Virus record (IMG/VR): IMGVR_UViG_3300045936_000079
Coordinates: 1 to 45,815 of that record
Origin: a virus
Direction: 5' to 3' (one strand)
DNA length: 45,815 nucleotides
The notes under the pieces: model-generated
What the model was told of the DNA's origin: nothing
Databases searched by the model: none
The model's input: only the letters and a program-made list of their open reading frames with translations
Made by a program: the position numbers and the translations under genes
Shown: positions 22,651 to 29,166 of the stretch, piece by piece
How positions within the stretch are numbered: position 1 is the stretch's first letter
Layout: each line of letters begins with the position of its first letter

Positions 22651-22836
22651 TTAGCGCCAACGCTCCACACCGCACCGTGCGCAGCGGGTTAGTAAATCAA
22701 TGTCATCGTAATCCCGACCGGCCATTCGCACGGTCTTTCCGTTCGGGCGCGTGACTGATACAGGGTGTTGGCTGCATGGGTCTTTGTAGACCCACCGGAA
22801 CCGGTGAAAGCCAAACATGCAACAAATCGACATCAT
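22651..22836 (-). CDS. Hypothetical small Cys-rich protein
   Basis: Start ATG 22836 follows GAGGACGG; a second ATG is next to it (22833). The 61-residue product reads MMSICCMFGFHRFRWVYKDP, then CSQHPVSVTRPNGKTVRM and DLLTRCARCGVERWR. His and Cys residues (CC, H, C..H, CARC) could form a zinc site. It overlaps the upstream gene by four bases. No family recognised. Confidence 0.55.
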   Translation of the reverse strand: MMSICCMFGFHRFRWVYKDPCSQHPVSVTRPNGKTVRMAGRDYDDIDLLTRCARCGVERWR

Positions 22837-23018
22837 TTCGTCCGTCCTCGGTCGGCGGTAGAGTTGGGCGGCGCGATCAGGTACAAGATGCAATTTCGCA
22901 CGCTGGTTCCCGATACCGCGCCTTCGGGATCATCGGAGCGCCAAACCCGGTAGAACTCTTTGCCGTCTACTACGGCGTCCCACTGTTCGATTACAAAGGT
23001 TAGCTCCGTCCTATTCAT
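22833..23018 (-). CDS. Hypothetical small protein with a duplicated start
   Basis: An 18-base tandem duplication at the start gives two in-frame ATG codons (23036 and 23018). The second copy is preferred because the first copy supplies GGAG at the right distance from it; using 23036 would add MNRTEL. The 61-residue form reads MNRTELTFVIEQWDAVVDGK, then EFYRVWRSDDPEG and SVRNCILYLIAPPN. It overlaps the next gene by four bases. No family recognised. Confidence 0.55.
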   Translation of the reverse strand: MNRTELTFVIEQWDAVVDGKEFYRVWRSDDPEGAVSGTSVRNCILYLIAPPNSTADRGRTK

Positions 23019-23051
23019 TAGCTCCGTCCTATTCATTCGCCCGTCGTCCGT

Positions 23052-23150
23052 CTACACGAAAAGCGCCGCGCCCAGGGCGAGCCCGACCGCCACCCCGATG
23101 AACAGGCCCGTATATAGGGCGCGGTGTTCTCGCCACTCGGGCTCGGTCAT
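23052..23150 (-). CDS. Tiny single-span membrane protein
   Basis: The 32-residue product runs from ATG 23150 to TAG 23052 and starts in an ATGA overlap with the gene before it. MTEPEWREHRALY is followed by one hydrophobic Gly/Ala segment (TGLFIGVAVGLALGAALFV) reaching the C-terminus. It would be a bitopic inner-membrane microprotein. It is one of four such genes in the leftward operon. Function unknown; coupled start and clear topology support reality. Confidence 0.55.
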   Translation of the reverse strand: MTEPEWREHRALYTGLFIGVAVGLALGAALFV

Positions 23151-23461
23151 ACCGGAACGTCGTAGGACAAGCGCCCCTGATTCAGGGCCTGACGCCATGC
23201 CTGCGGCAGGTCCCATTCCGTCAATGGTTGCTCATCGAGCTTCGAGGCCGCGATGTTCGCCGCGTCCTCCGATACCGGCGTGATGCAGTAGATCGACGCT
23301 GCTCCAAAGAGCTTCGAGAACGCCGCCCGCTCACCCTGCGCCGGTACGTCGACACGGCCGAACGATGCTCCACCCAGCACCTGCTCGCTGACAAAGCCGG
23401 CATAGCGCTTGTGTCCCATGATTTCAACGACGGCGTGGAAGCCGGTTGCCTGGTCAACCAT
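23147..23461 (-). CDS. Conserved phage protein of unknown function
   Basis: Start ATG 23461 overlaps the end of the preceding gene by eight bases; the frame is open further upstream only as a shadow. The 104-residue product reads MVDQATGFHAVVEIMGHKRY, AGFVSEQVLGGASFGRVDVP, then AASIYCITPVSEDAANIAA and PLTEWDLPQAWRQAL. I recognise this pattern as a widespread small protein of temperate phages, usually near replication or accessory genes, but with no assigned function. It has an alpha/beta look and no catalytic motif. Confidence 0.75.
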   Translation of the reverse strand: MVDQATGFHAVVEIMGHKRYAGFVSEQVLGGASFGRVDVPAQGERAAFSKLFGAASIYCITPVSEDAANIAASKLDEQPLTEWDLPQAWRQALNQGRLSYDVPV

Positions 23462-23747
23462 CGCTGCCGACTCCGATCCGGGGCGTGCCAAGCGGCCCCT
23501 CGTTCGGCGCCATGCGGTCGAGGATCGCGTACGACTGACGCTGCAGACCCTCGGCCTGTTGCAACAGGCCCATGATCTGACGGTTGTTGTTGAGCACCGT
23601 CTGTGCCTCGATGCGTGGGTCGTTCTCGATTTTGTTCGACTTGTGCAACACCTCGAGTCGCAGGTGCACCAACAGGGTTTCGAGCTTCCATCCATTCGGG
23701 TTCGTCGGGCTCATCAAAACCTCGGGCAGGGAATCCAAAGCGCTCAT
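23454..23747 (-). CDS. Hypothetical helical protein
   Basis: The 97-residue product starts at ATG 23747 behind GAGGAGGACTGACC. It reads MSALDSLPEVLMSPTNPNGW, then KLETLLVHLRLEVLHKSNKI and IMGLLQQAEGLQRQSYAILD. It is mostly helical with a coiled-coil tendency and a flexible Gly/Pro tail. It is the first gene downstream of the attP region, so it could be transcribed separately from the integration module. No family recognised. Confidence 0.6.
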   Translation of the reverse strand: MSALDSLPEVLMSPTNPNGWKLETLLVHLRLEVLHKSNKIENDPRIEAQTVLNNNRQIMGLLQQAEGLQRQSYAILDRMAPNEGPLGTPRIGVGSDG

Positions 23748-24089
23748 GGTCAGTCCTCCTCAAAACTGGGAAATAAAATCGGCCGAAAAACGGAGAAACA
23801 AAGGGATATCGCGCGAAATCCGGGAAACATATGTCCCAGTTCGCGGGCGGAATGTGGTGAGGCTTCAGGGGCTTGGCGCGGTTCGAATACCTGCCTACTG
23901 CACAGGCGCGTGCCAGCGAGCAAACGCAGCACGACACTCGCCACGTGGCGTCCACGTGGCACTGAAGGGTGTATCAGGGCGTCATCAGGTGCGCTCGAAT
24001 GGCGCGAAACCTGTTGTATCTCTTGAGTGACGTGGTGCCGAGAAGAGGACTTGAACCTCCACGTGCTCAGCTTTGAAAATTCTTCTAAG
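23748..24089. other. Non-coding attP region
   Basis: No convincing gene is seen in these 342 bases. The stretch holds the tRNA-Leu 3' end (24033-24064) and repeated motifs around CCACGTGGC at 23941-23949 and 23952-23960 with CACTG following the second. More copies lie at 24139-24147, 24151-24162 and 24621-24632. Together these look like a recombination site with integrase core and arm-type sites. Confidence 0.6.
24033..24064 (-). other. attP: Probable attP core: 3' end of a tRNA-Leu gene
   Basis: On the - strand this reads CGTGG, then T-arm GGAGG-TTCAAGT-CCTCT, acceptor strand TCTCGGC, A and CCA. The T-arm pairs, the acceptor strand implies a 5' GCCGAGA, and the CGTGG before the T-arm fits the long variable arm of tRNA-Leu. 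The 5' part of a tRNA is absent, so this is a fragment, as expected for a phage that integrates in a tRNA gene and restores its 3' end. Confidence 0.8.
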
Positions 24090-24590
24090 TTATTCATCGT
24101 AAACAACTTCATTCCGGGACCTTTGGCGCCGAAGCTGTCCACGTGACGCGTACGTGGCAGTGATCCAGGCGGCCGCAACCGCATCATCGATATCAAACCA
24201 CTCCCCACAGAGCGCCGAGTTCTTGAAATGTCGATGGGCGGCCAGCTCGGCGTCTCGGGCGAGCTTGACCGAGTCGAACAGGAAACTATGGCGAATCTCC
24301 AGCCGGCGGGCATTACCTATCTGCAATCCAATGAGGCGCTTCTCAAGGTTGTCGGCAATGCCGATCTTGATCGGTCTGTCAGCGCCGGCCTCACCGACGA
24401 TGTACACATACGTGGCGCGCTTCTCTCGCTTCAGCCACGGTACGGCCTCCGCGAGGTCGACCCACGTCTCACCCTCCACGGTCTTGGTGTGTATGCCTTC
24501 GGTCCAGATGCCCCGTTTCACCCGCCGGTGTACGTATGACGGCAAATCTTTATGGTTGGTGCAATACCGCCACAGTTTCACCCAGCGCAT
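24090..24590 (-). CDS. Excisionase-like domain fused to GIY-YIG (MUG113/T5orf172-type) nuclease
   Basis: The 166-residue protein has two parts. Residues 1-56 (MRWVKLWRYCTNHKDLPSYV, HRRVKRGIWTEGIHTK, WVDLAEAVPWL) closely resemble the separate Xis of this phage (25744-25920), the pattern of small excisionases. Residues 60-150 look like a GIY-YIG nuclease: ATYVYIVGE, IKIGIADNLEKRLIGLQIGN, then ELAAHRHF with a likely catalytic Glu, and GEWFDIDD. It begins 13 bases inside the end of the integrase and ends next to the attP core. It could cut at or near att, regulate excision, or be a homing nuclease using Xis as its DNA reader. Both domain calls rest on visible motifs; joint function is inferred. 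Confidence 0.75.
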   Translation of the reverse strand: MRWVKLWRYCTNHKDLPSYVHRRVKRGIWTEGIHTKTVEGETWVDLAEAVPWLKREKRATYVYIVGEAGADRPIKIGIADNLEKRLIGLQIGNARRLEIRHSFLFDSVKLARDAELAAHRHFKNSALCGEWFDIDDAVAAAWITATYASRGQLRRQRSRNEVVYDE

Positions 24591-25765
24591 GGCTTGCTCC
24601 CGAAGTCACTCTTGGGCCTGTACGTGGCAGTGGGATCCTCGTCCTGAATCCACTTGGCATAGGTCCGGAGCAGCATCTGCAGGTCCTTGTGACCGAGCTG
24701 GCGGGCGATGAACAACGGATTCTCGCCGGCCAGGAACAGGTTGCTCGCGTAGGTGTGCCGGGTCTGGTACTGGTTGCGCCGCCGCAGGCCGGCCTTCTTG
24801 CCAACGTAGTCGAACGCCCGTTGGGATACCTCGTAGTCAACGAGCGGGCCCTGCGTGTTCGGGTTCCAGAAGACGTGCTCCCGGAACGCGGTTTGCGTGC
24901 GTTGTGCCTCGATCGCCACCGCCGCCGCAGGGCAAACATAGATCGTCCGCTGACTGCTCCGGGTCTTCGGTCCCTTCGCCTGGCGCTCGACGACGGCGCG
25001 TACGACGTCCAGGCGATCGTCCCGCCAGTCCGACCACTGCAGGCCATACAGCTCCGACGTGCGCAGGCCGGTGTAGAACGCGAACGTGAAGTAGTTGACC
25101 CACTTCGGCCGATGCTTTCTGCAGGCGGCGAGGAAAGCCGCAATCTCCTTTTCGGACAGCGGATCCGGCTCGTACTCGGAGGTGTGCTTGCGTAGCGGTA
25201 TCAGTTCCTTCACCACAACCCTGTCCATCGGATTCGAACGAATGTCGCCATCTCCCATCGCGCGGCGGAACAGTCCGACCAGGGGGATCGAGTAGTTGCG
25301 AGCCGTCTTGAGCGTGATGTCGGCGTTCCGGAACAGATCCCGGATATGCTCGGGCGTCACGTCGACGGCCTTCATGGCGCCAATCGCCGGGAACACGAAC
25401 CGCTCCATCGGGCCCTCGTAGCTGCGATAGGTGCTGTGTGGCTTCGAGAGTTTCATGTCCGCAAGCCAGGACGTGCCGATCTCCTTCACGGTCCTGGACC
25501 GCGGCAGGCCGAAGAATCGCGCCCGTGGTGACTCCGGAAAGAACTCCCGGTAGTCGAAGGTATCGCGGCGGATTGCATCCTGAATCGCGCCGACCCGATG
25601 GCGTGCCATCCGGATGTGAGTCCGGTTCTCCGGATCCAGGCCCTTGAGCGTCTCCCTGTTCCTCGCGCCACGGTAGAAGAACTGCACCTGTAGTGCCCGT
25701 CTCCCCGACGGGTAATAGCGTGCGTAGAGGCCGTCGGCGATCTTCACGAGTCTTTCAAGACCCAT
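24578..25765 (-). CDS. int: Site-specific tyrosine recombinase (integrase)
   Basis: ATG 25765 (MGLERLVKIADGLYAR) was chosen over an upstream in-frame ATG at 25792 because it is the usual family start. The 395-residue enzyme has an N-terminal arm-type DNA-binding part, a core-binding domain (residues ~90-185) and a catalytic domain with FYTGLRTSELYGLQW (Arg 235), YQTRHTYAS (Arg 336), LGHKD (His 359) and LRTYAKW (Tyr 369). It integrates the phage into tRNA-Leu and, with Xis, excises it. It overlaps Xis by 22 bases, as in lambda. A TACGTGGCAGTG motif (24621-24632) shared with the attP region lies inside its last codons. Confidence 0.93.
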   Translation of the reverse strand: MGLERLVKIADGLYARYYPSGRRALQVQFFYRGARNRETLKGLDPENRTHIRMARHRVGAIQDAIRRDTFDYREFFPESPRARFFGLPRSRTVKEIGTSWLADMKLSKPHSTYRSYEGPMERFVFPAIGAMKAVDVTPEHIRDLFRNADITLKTARNYSIPLVGLFRRAMGDGDIRSNPMDRVVVKELIPLRKHTSEYEPDPLSEKEIAAFLAACRKHRPKWVNYFTFAFYTGLRTSELYGLQWSDWRDDRLDVVRAVVERQAKGPKTRSSQRTIYVCPAAAVAIEAQRTQTAFREHVFWNPNTQGPLVDYEVSQRAFDYVGKKAGLRRRNQYQTRHTYASNLFLAGENPLFIARQLGHKDLQMLLRTYAKWIQDEDPTATYRPKSDFGSKPCAG

Positions 25766-25920
25766 TGTTCTGCCGCCTTGGTGTTGACCCACAGGCGACG
25801 ATTACGGACCTTGGTGTGCAGCCCGTCAAGCCAGATTCCTTTCTGTCGGCGTTTCCGGACCGCCTCAGGCGTCTCGCCGGAGTCCTGGCAGTACTTCTTG
25901 AGCGTCACCCACTGCATCAT
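25744..25920 (-). CDS. xis: Excisionase
   Basis: The 58-residue protein starts at ATG 25920 or the adjacent ATG 25917; the latter gives MQWVTLKKYCQDSGETPEAV, RKRRQKGIWLDGLHTK, RLWVNTKAAEQWV. The winged-helix pattern W-V-T-L, RR.KGIW..G.H and a final Trp-Val fit small phage excisionases. Xis bends DNA at att and directs integrase towards excision. It overlaps the DUF4224-HNH gene at its start and integrase at its end. Its sequence is plainly related to the N-terminus of the 24090 gene, so a duplication within the module is likely. Confidence 0.85.
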   Translation of the reverse strand: MMQWVTLKKYCQDSGETPEAVRKRRQKGIWLDGLHTKVRNRRLWVNTKAAEQWVLKDS

Positions 25921-26468
25921 GGCTCGAACCGGTTCGACTTTCGCAGGTTCTCGGATTCCGTAATCACTCGCAGGTTCGTTTCGACGTGCAGGCCAGAGAT
26001 AGACTTGCCTCGCAACGGAATGATGTGGTCTACGACGTGGCGAGTCCCGGTTTCCCGGGTGAGTCTGGCCGCTTCACGGTAAAACTCAGCGATCGCATCG
26101 AGGTCTGCCCAGGGTGGCGTGGCGTTCAGTCGCAGAGCCCGGCGCTTATTGGCATGTGCTGCTATCAATGCCCGGTTCTCTCGCAGCCAGTACTTCCGTC
26201 GTTCGCCCCGGCCTTCCGTGTCAGACGTTCGCTTCACCGGGGCACGTCGCTCCCGTGGTTTGTCTATCCCTGAGTAGTCGGGTCGCTCCGGTACTTCTCG
26301 TTTCAGTTGCCTCGCGTACAGGTCGCGAAGGTACACCTTTGGGCGGCCGTCCAGGCCGACGTCGAAGTGATACCCGTTGTCGGTGAGCCATTGAATCTGC
26401 CGCCGCGCCTGCTTGGCGCCGGTCAGCTCGACGAGCTGCTCACCAGTGAGGAAGATCTGCGTCATCAA
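25917..26468 (-). CDS. DUF4224 domain fused to HNH endonuclease
   Basis: The 183-residue protein starts at ATG 26468 (or 26465). Residues 1-48 (TQIFLTGEQLVELTGAKQAR, QIQWLTDNGYHFDVGLDGRP) match DUF4224, a ~45-residue domain normally found alone beside phage integrases. After a basic linker, residues ~85-183 form an HNH nuclease: YWLRENRALIAAHANKRRAL, RHVVDHIIPLRGKSISGLHV and ETNLRVITESENLRKSNRF, with His-x-Asp-His and two Asn. It overlaps xis and the upstream regulator by four bases each. Either a homing HNH captured a reader domain, or the nuclease acts in integration control. The fusion is directly visible; the role is inferred. Confidence 0.78.
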   Translation of the reverse strand: MMTQIFLTGEQLVELTGAKQARRQIQWLTDNGYHFDVGLDGRPKVYLRDLYARQLKREVPERPDYSGIDKPRERRAPVKRTSDTEGRGERRKYWLRENRALIAAHANKRRALRLNATPPWADLDAIAEFYREAARLTRETGTRHVVDHIIPLRGKSISGLHVETNLRVITESENLRKSNRFEP

Positions 26469-27028
26469 ACGCCTGCCGGCGTCATGTACCTACGCCACAA
26501 GCGGTCGATCGCGCCGGCGCTTCGAACCGTCACGCGCTTCCGGCCGAGCTGCAGCGCGCGTCCGTCCTGGCCGATCTCGGCCGAGATCCGGGCCTTCGTG
26601 AAACCCTCGGTAAGTAGCTCGTGCACCTGGCGCCAGGTGCGCCTTGCGCAGATATAGGCGCCGTCCTGGGCGGCATTCGCGTCTACCGCCAATATGAGCC
26701 GGGCCGTGCGGGCGCGGATCCGCTGCTTTCTCCCGGCAATGATGTCCTGCAGCACCGTATCCGAGACGTCTGTCGCGAGGTTCACCGCGCGCCGCCCCAC
26801 GCCCTGGTAGCGAAGTTCAGCCAGGTGTTTGCGGGCGGCGTCCGCCGAAACGAGGCCGTTCCACTCACCAGCTCTGCGCCGTGCCGCACGCTCCCGCTCG
26901 TATGCCGTGTTTGCGCGCCTGCACTCCTGGCACCGGCATCCGCCCATGTACTTGATGCGGTTGCCGTGCGGCTTGTCCCTGGCGAGCTCCTGCACCGGCC
27001 GCAGAGAATCGAGAGTCCGTGTCCTCAC
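26465..27028 (-). CDS. Phage regulator-like protein with helix-turn-helix elements
   Basis: GTG 27028 was chosen because it overlaps the stop of the membrane protein before it (GTGA) and gives VRTRTLDSLRPVQELARDKP; the frame is open further upstream. The 187-residue protein has HGNRIKYMGGCRCQECRRAN (two Cys, likely zinc), then GVGRRAVNLATDVSDTVLQD with IIAGRKQRIRARTARLIL (first helix-turn-helix-like unit) and RQVHELLTEGFTKARISAEI with GRALQLGRKRVTVRSA (second). I recognise this arrangement from unnamed temperate-phage proteins. It probably binds DNA through both units. A control role in the left operon is plausible but unproven. Confidence 0.7.
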   Translation of the reverse strand: MRTRTLDSLRPVQELARDKPHGNRIKYMGGCRCQECRRANTAYERERAARRRAGEWNGLVSADAARKHLAELRYQGVGRRAVNLATDVSDTVLQDIIAGRKQRIRARTARLILAVDANAAQDGAYICARRTWRQVHELLTEGFTKARISAEIGQDGRALQLGRKRVTVRSAGAIDRLWRRYMTPAGV

Positions 27029-27210
27029 GGCGCCCACGCTGCCCAGATCACGATCGTCGTCAGGAGCCACAAAGCCCAGGAGAGCCCGCATATCAACCGG
27101 CACGACGGCGCCGCACGCTCTACGTCGGTTTGCTGTTTCGTTTGTTCGTCCGCCTCGAGAAGCGGCTTTTCGGCTGCACGCACTTGCCGAATGATTCTCA
27201 CTCTGGGCAT
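27025..27210 (-). CDS. Small C-terminal-anchored membrane protein
   Basis: The 61-residue product starts at ATG 27210 behind GGGGGTCTGAC. It has a charged N-terminal half (MPRVRIIRQVRAAEKPLLEA, DEQTKQQTDVERA) and one hydrophobic C-terminal segment (LICGLSWALWLLTTIVIWAA). This is a tail-anchored topology. The GTGA overlap with the next gene and the one-base gap to the preceding microprotein support a real gene. Function unknown; it could disturb host membranes or modulate superinfection. Confidence 0.55.
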   Translation of the reverse strand: MPRVRIIRQVRAAEKPLLEADEQTKQQTDVERAAPSCRLICGLSWALWLLTTIVIWAAWAP

Positions 27211-27211
27211 G

Positions 27212-27307
27212 TCAGACCCCCTCCAGCAGCAGCATGAAAACGAGCAACACGCCGAGGCACAGCATGGCCAGGACGAACTGCCCGGCGAGCTCGTCGCCGC
27301 GCCTCAT
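27212..27307 (-). CDS. Tiny membrane protein
   Basis: The 31-residue product runs from ATG 27307 to TGA 27212 and starts in an ATGA overlap. MRRGDELAG is followed by one strongly hydrophobic segment (QFVLAMLCLGVLLVFMLLLE). It would be a single-span membrane microprotein. It is encoded directly before another membrane protein, suggesting a pair. Function unknown. Confidence 0.55.
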   Translation of the reverse strand: MRRGDELAGQFVLAMLCLGVLLVFMLLLEGV

Positions 27308-27669
27308 CGCCGGAACCCTTCGGCGCCAGGGCACGACGTGAAATGCGCGACGTGCCGGCCGTAGACGAACTGATCGTCCTCGGCCCACACCGTGTCGGCG
27401 TTCACCGGGATGTTCTTGCCGCCCTTCGTGACCAGGAACACGATGTCGGCGCCGCAGTCACGGTGCCGGCAGTACACAATCTCGTGGTCGCCAATCAGGC
27501 GTGACCGGAAGTACTGGTCGATGTCGAGGCGCAGCTGCTCGTCGTGCTCGTCGGCCTTCAGGCGGGCGCGCAGCTCGTCATCGAGCGCGTGCCAGTGCGG
27601 CGGGCAAACGGACCGGCCGCGCTGCAGCTCTCGATGGCAATGCGGGTGCCAGCAGGTTCGGGTGGTCAC
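27304..27669 (-). CDS. Hypothetical zinc-binding phage protein
   Basis: GTG 27669 overlaps the preceding TAG by one base. The 121-residue protein has two Cys/His areas: CWHPHCHRELQRGRSVCPPH near the N-terminus, and CRHRDCGADIVFLVTKGGKN with IPVNADTVWAEDDQFVYGRH and HFTSC towards the end. The second resembles a zinc-ribbon domain common in small phage proteins. The downstream ATGA overlap leads into two membrane microproteins. No specific function known to me. Confidence 0.65.
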   Translation of the reverse strand: MTTRTCWHPHCHRELQRGRSVCPPHWHALDDELRARLKADEHDEQLRLDIDQYFRSRLIGDHEIVYCRHRDCGADIVFLVTKGGKNIPVNADTVWAEDDQFVYGRHVAHFTSCPGAEGFRR

Positions 27670-28715
27670 TACTTGTCCTCAAAGCTGTCGATGTAGGGCT
27701 GCAATCGTTTCGCGATGCGAAAGGCTTCCGTGAATCGGTCGGTACGGTCCGCCGGCGCCCGGTCCGGGTGCAGGCAGTTCAGCAGCAGCTGAAATTCCTT
27801 CTTCGTCATCGCCTGCTTGATGCCATCGCGGCGGGCGAGGAAGTTCTTCATCATGCTGTTGTTACGGTCGATGGCCTCGCGCAGGCGCTCCCTTTCCGTT
27901 TCCAGTAACTGTGCTACCCGCTCGGCGACCGCCTTCTGCACCGTGGACTCGTAGTCACGTTGCAGCGCGCCCAGGCGCGCCTGGTACTTACCCTCGAACG
28001 AGGCCGTGATCTTCGCGACTGCCTTGTCGAAGCGCGCTCTGGCCGATTCGTTGACGGTCGCGCGCGCCTCCACGACGACCGAGTGCACGATCTCAGGCTG
28101 CCGTTCTGCAAGCAGTATCTGGCACGCCCGGCGGAGGTCGCCCTCCTGCTCTGGATCCTTCAGGTCGACAACCGGAAACCGTTCGGCGATGACCGCCTTC
28201 CATTTTTGCGCAGATCCGCCTTGCTTGACGGATGGCATCAATCCCTCGTCGGCCATGACGTCGATGCAACTGTACTGCTTGGCCTTCGCCTTCTTTCGTA
28301 CCGACTTCGCCTTCCGCTCTTTCTGGTGCTCGGTCTCGCCTGCCCACTCGTGGCCGGCGTCTCGGCACTGTTTTCGCAGGTCTGTCGGATTGTGATACGT
28401 GGCATTTTCGGGAATCCCTAAAATGTCATTCCAGTGTTCTGCCATCCACATCGCGTCCGATCGTGTTGGCGGATTGGACGCCAATCCCTGATCGAGTCCG
28501 TGATCCTTGACCCACTTACCGAATTGCTGATTGCTCGGCATGAGCAGGCGCTGCGCCAGAAGCGCGGCGCCGTAGTCCCGCCACTTCGCCCGGCACATCG
28601 TGGTCTTGCGTGGCACGTCGTCGATGTCGGCGGTCAGGCGTTCAACGGCGGCGAGGGCCGACTTCGCCTGGACGGCATAGTCGACGTTGTCCTGTTTTAC
28701 TGTGGCTCCGGTCAT
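27669..28715 (-). CDS. Phage protein with coiled coil and J-domain-like C-terminus
   Basis: The 348-residue protein starts at ATG 28715. The first ~130 residues are helical with MCRAKWRDYGAALLAQRLLM and PSNQQFGKWVKDHGLDQGLA, a pattern I know from unnamed early proteins of temperate phages. A basic linker (KERKAKSVRKKAKAKQY) follows, then a long coiled coil (residues ~215-300). The end, KEFQLLLNCLHPDRAPADRT then RFTEAFRIAKRLQPYID, resembles a J-domain with an HPD motif, which in DnaJ proteins activates Hsp70. It is preceded by a hairpin at 28738-28760. The role is unknown; host chaperone contact is only a possibility. Confidence 0.65.
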   Translation of the reverse strand: MTGATVKQDNVDYAVQAKSALAAVERLTADIDDVPRKTTMCRAKWRDYGAALLAQRLLMPSNQQFGKWVKDHGLDQGLASNPPTRSDAMWMAEHWNDILGIPENATYHNPTDLRKQCRDAGHEWAGETEHQKERKAKSVRKKAKAKQYSCIDVMADEGLMPSVKQGGSAQKWKAVIAERFPVVDLKDPEQEGDLRRACQILLAERQPEIVHSVVVEARATVNESARARFDKAVAKITASFEGKYQARLGALQRDYESTVQKAVAERVAQLLETERERLREAIDRNNSMMKNFLARRDGIKQAMTKKEFQLLLNCLHPDRAPADRTDRFTEAFRIAKRLQPYIDSFEDK

Positions 28716-28737
28716 GGAATAATCCTCGAAAGAGGGC

Positions 28738-28760
28738 GGCAGGGGATTACGGCCCCTGCC
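28738..28760 (-). other. Intergenic hairpin upstream of the 348-residue gene
   Basis: GGCAGGGG (28738-28745) pairs with CCCCTGCC (28753-28760). On the - strand it lies between the stop of the 28771 gene and the ribosome site of the next. There is no T run, so it is more likely an mRNA processing or stabilising element than a terminator. Confidence 0.45.
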
Positions 28761-28770
28761 ACCCAGGCAC

Positions 28771-29148
28771 TCACGCAGTTGTCGTGCTTTGAGACAACAT
28801 CACGCGCTTCGACGGTTGCCCCGTCAGCTTGCCGCGCTTGTCCATCTCGTAGTACCGGCGCAGAACCGAGTTCAACACCTGGCACTTGTCCCACTGTGTG
28901 AGCGATATCGCCTCGATCTGTGCTGCCAGCTCCGGTGGAGCCGATTCCTTCAGCGCCTCAACCGCCGCTGAATCGTCCAGCACTTTGTGACCGAGAACGC
29001 TCCCGTTGGACTTGAACTTTGCAACTGCGGCTGCACACGACTGACTGTGTAACAGCGTCGTGAACAGAGCCCGCAGCGCGGCTTTCGAAGTCCGCAGGGA
29101 GTCCCCGTCTTTTGCCTTGATGACGGGTACAAACAACGAGTTTTCCAT
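28771..29148 (-). CDS. Hypothetical protein
   Basis: The 125-residue product starts at ATG 29148 behind GAGGAAGGAAA. It reads MENSLFVPVIKAKDGDSLRT, ALRALFTTLLHSQSCAAAVA, SVLGHKVLDDSAAVEALKES, AISLTQWDKCQVLNSVLRRY. It is mainly helical and soluble. It is flanked by similar GC-rich hairpins on both sides (28738-28760 and 29167-29188), which sets it apart as a separately processed segment of the left transcript. I do not recognise the family. Confidence 0.6.
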   Translation of the reverse strand: MENSLFVPVIKAKDGDSLRTSKAALRALFTTLLHSQSCAAAVAKFKSNGSVLGHKVLDDSAAVEALKESAPPELAAQIEAISLTQWDKCQVLNSVLRRYYEMDKRGKLTGQPSKRVMLSQSTTTA

Positions 29149-29166
29149 TTTCCTTCCTCGTTTTTT

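Noticed and set aside
23221-23955. 244-codon - strand frame across attP and two genes
   Set aside because: It is a shadow of the 23147 and 23454 genes; the product is Arg/Ser/Cys-rich noise.
24020-24110. Complete tRNA gene at the attP core
   Set aside because: Only the T arm, acceptor 3' strand and CCA are present; no D arm or anticodon arm can be formed.
24536-25195. 219-codon + strand frame opposite integrase
   Set aside because: Antisense shadow; no start signal and no recognisable pattern.
26621-27364. 247-codon + strand frame opposite the left operon
   Set aside because: Antisense shadow of the regulator and membrane protein genes.
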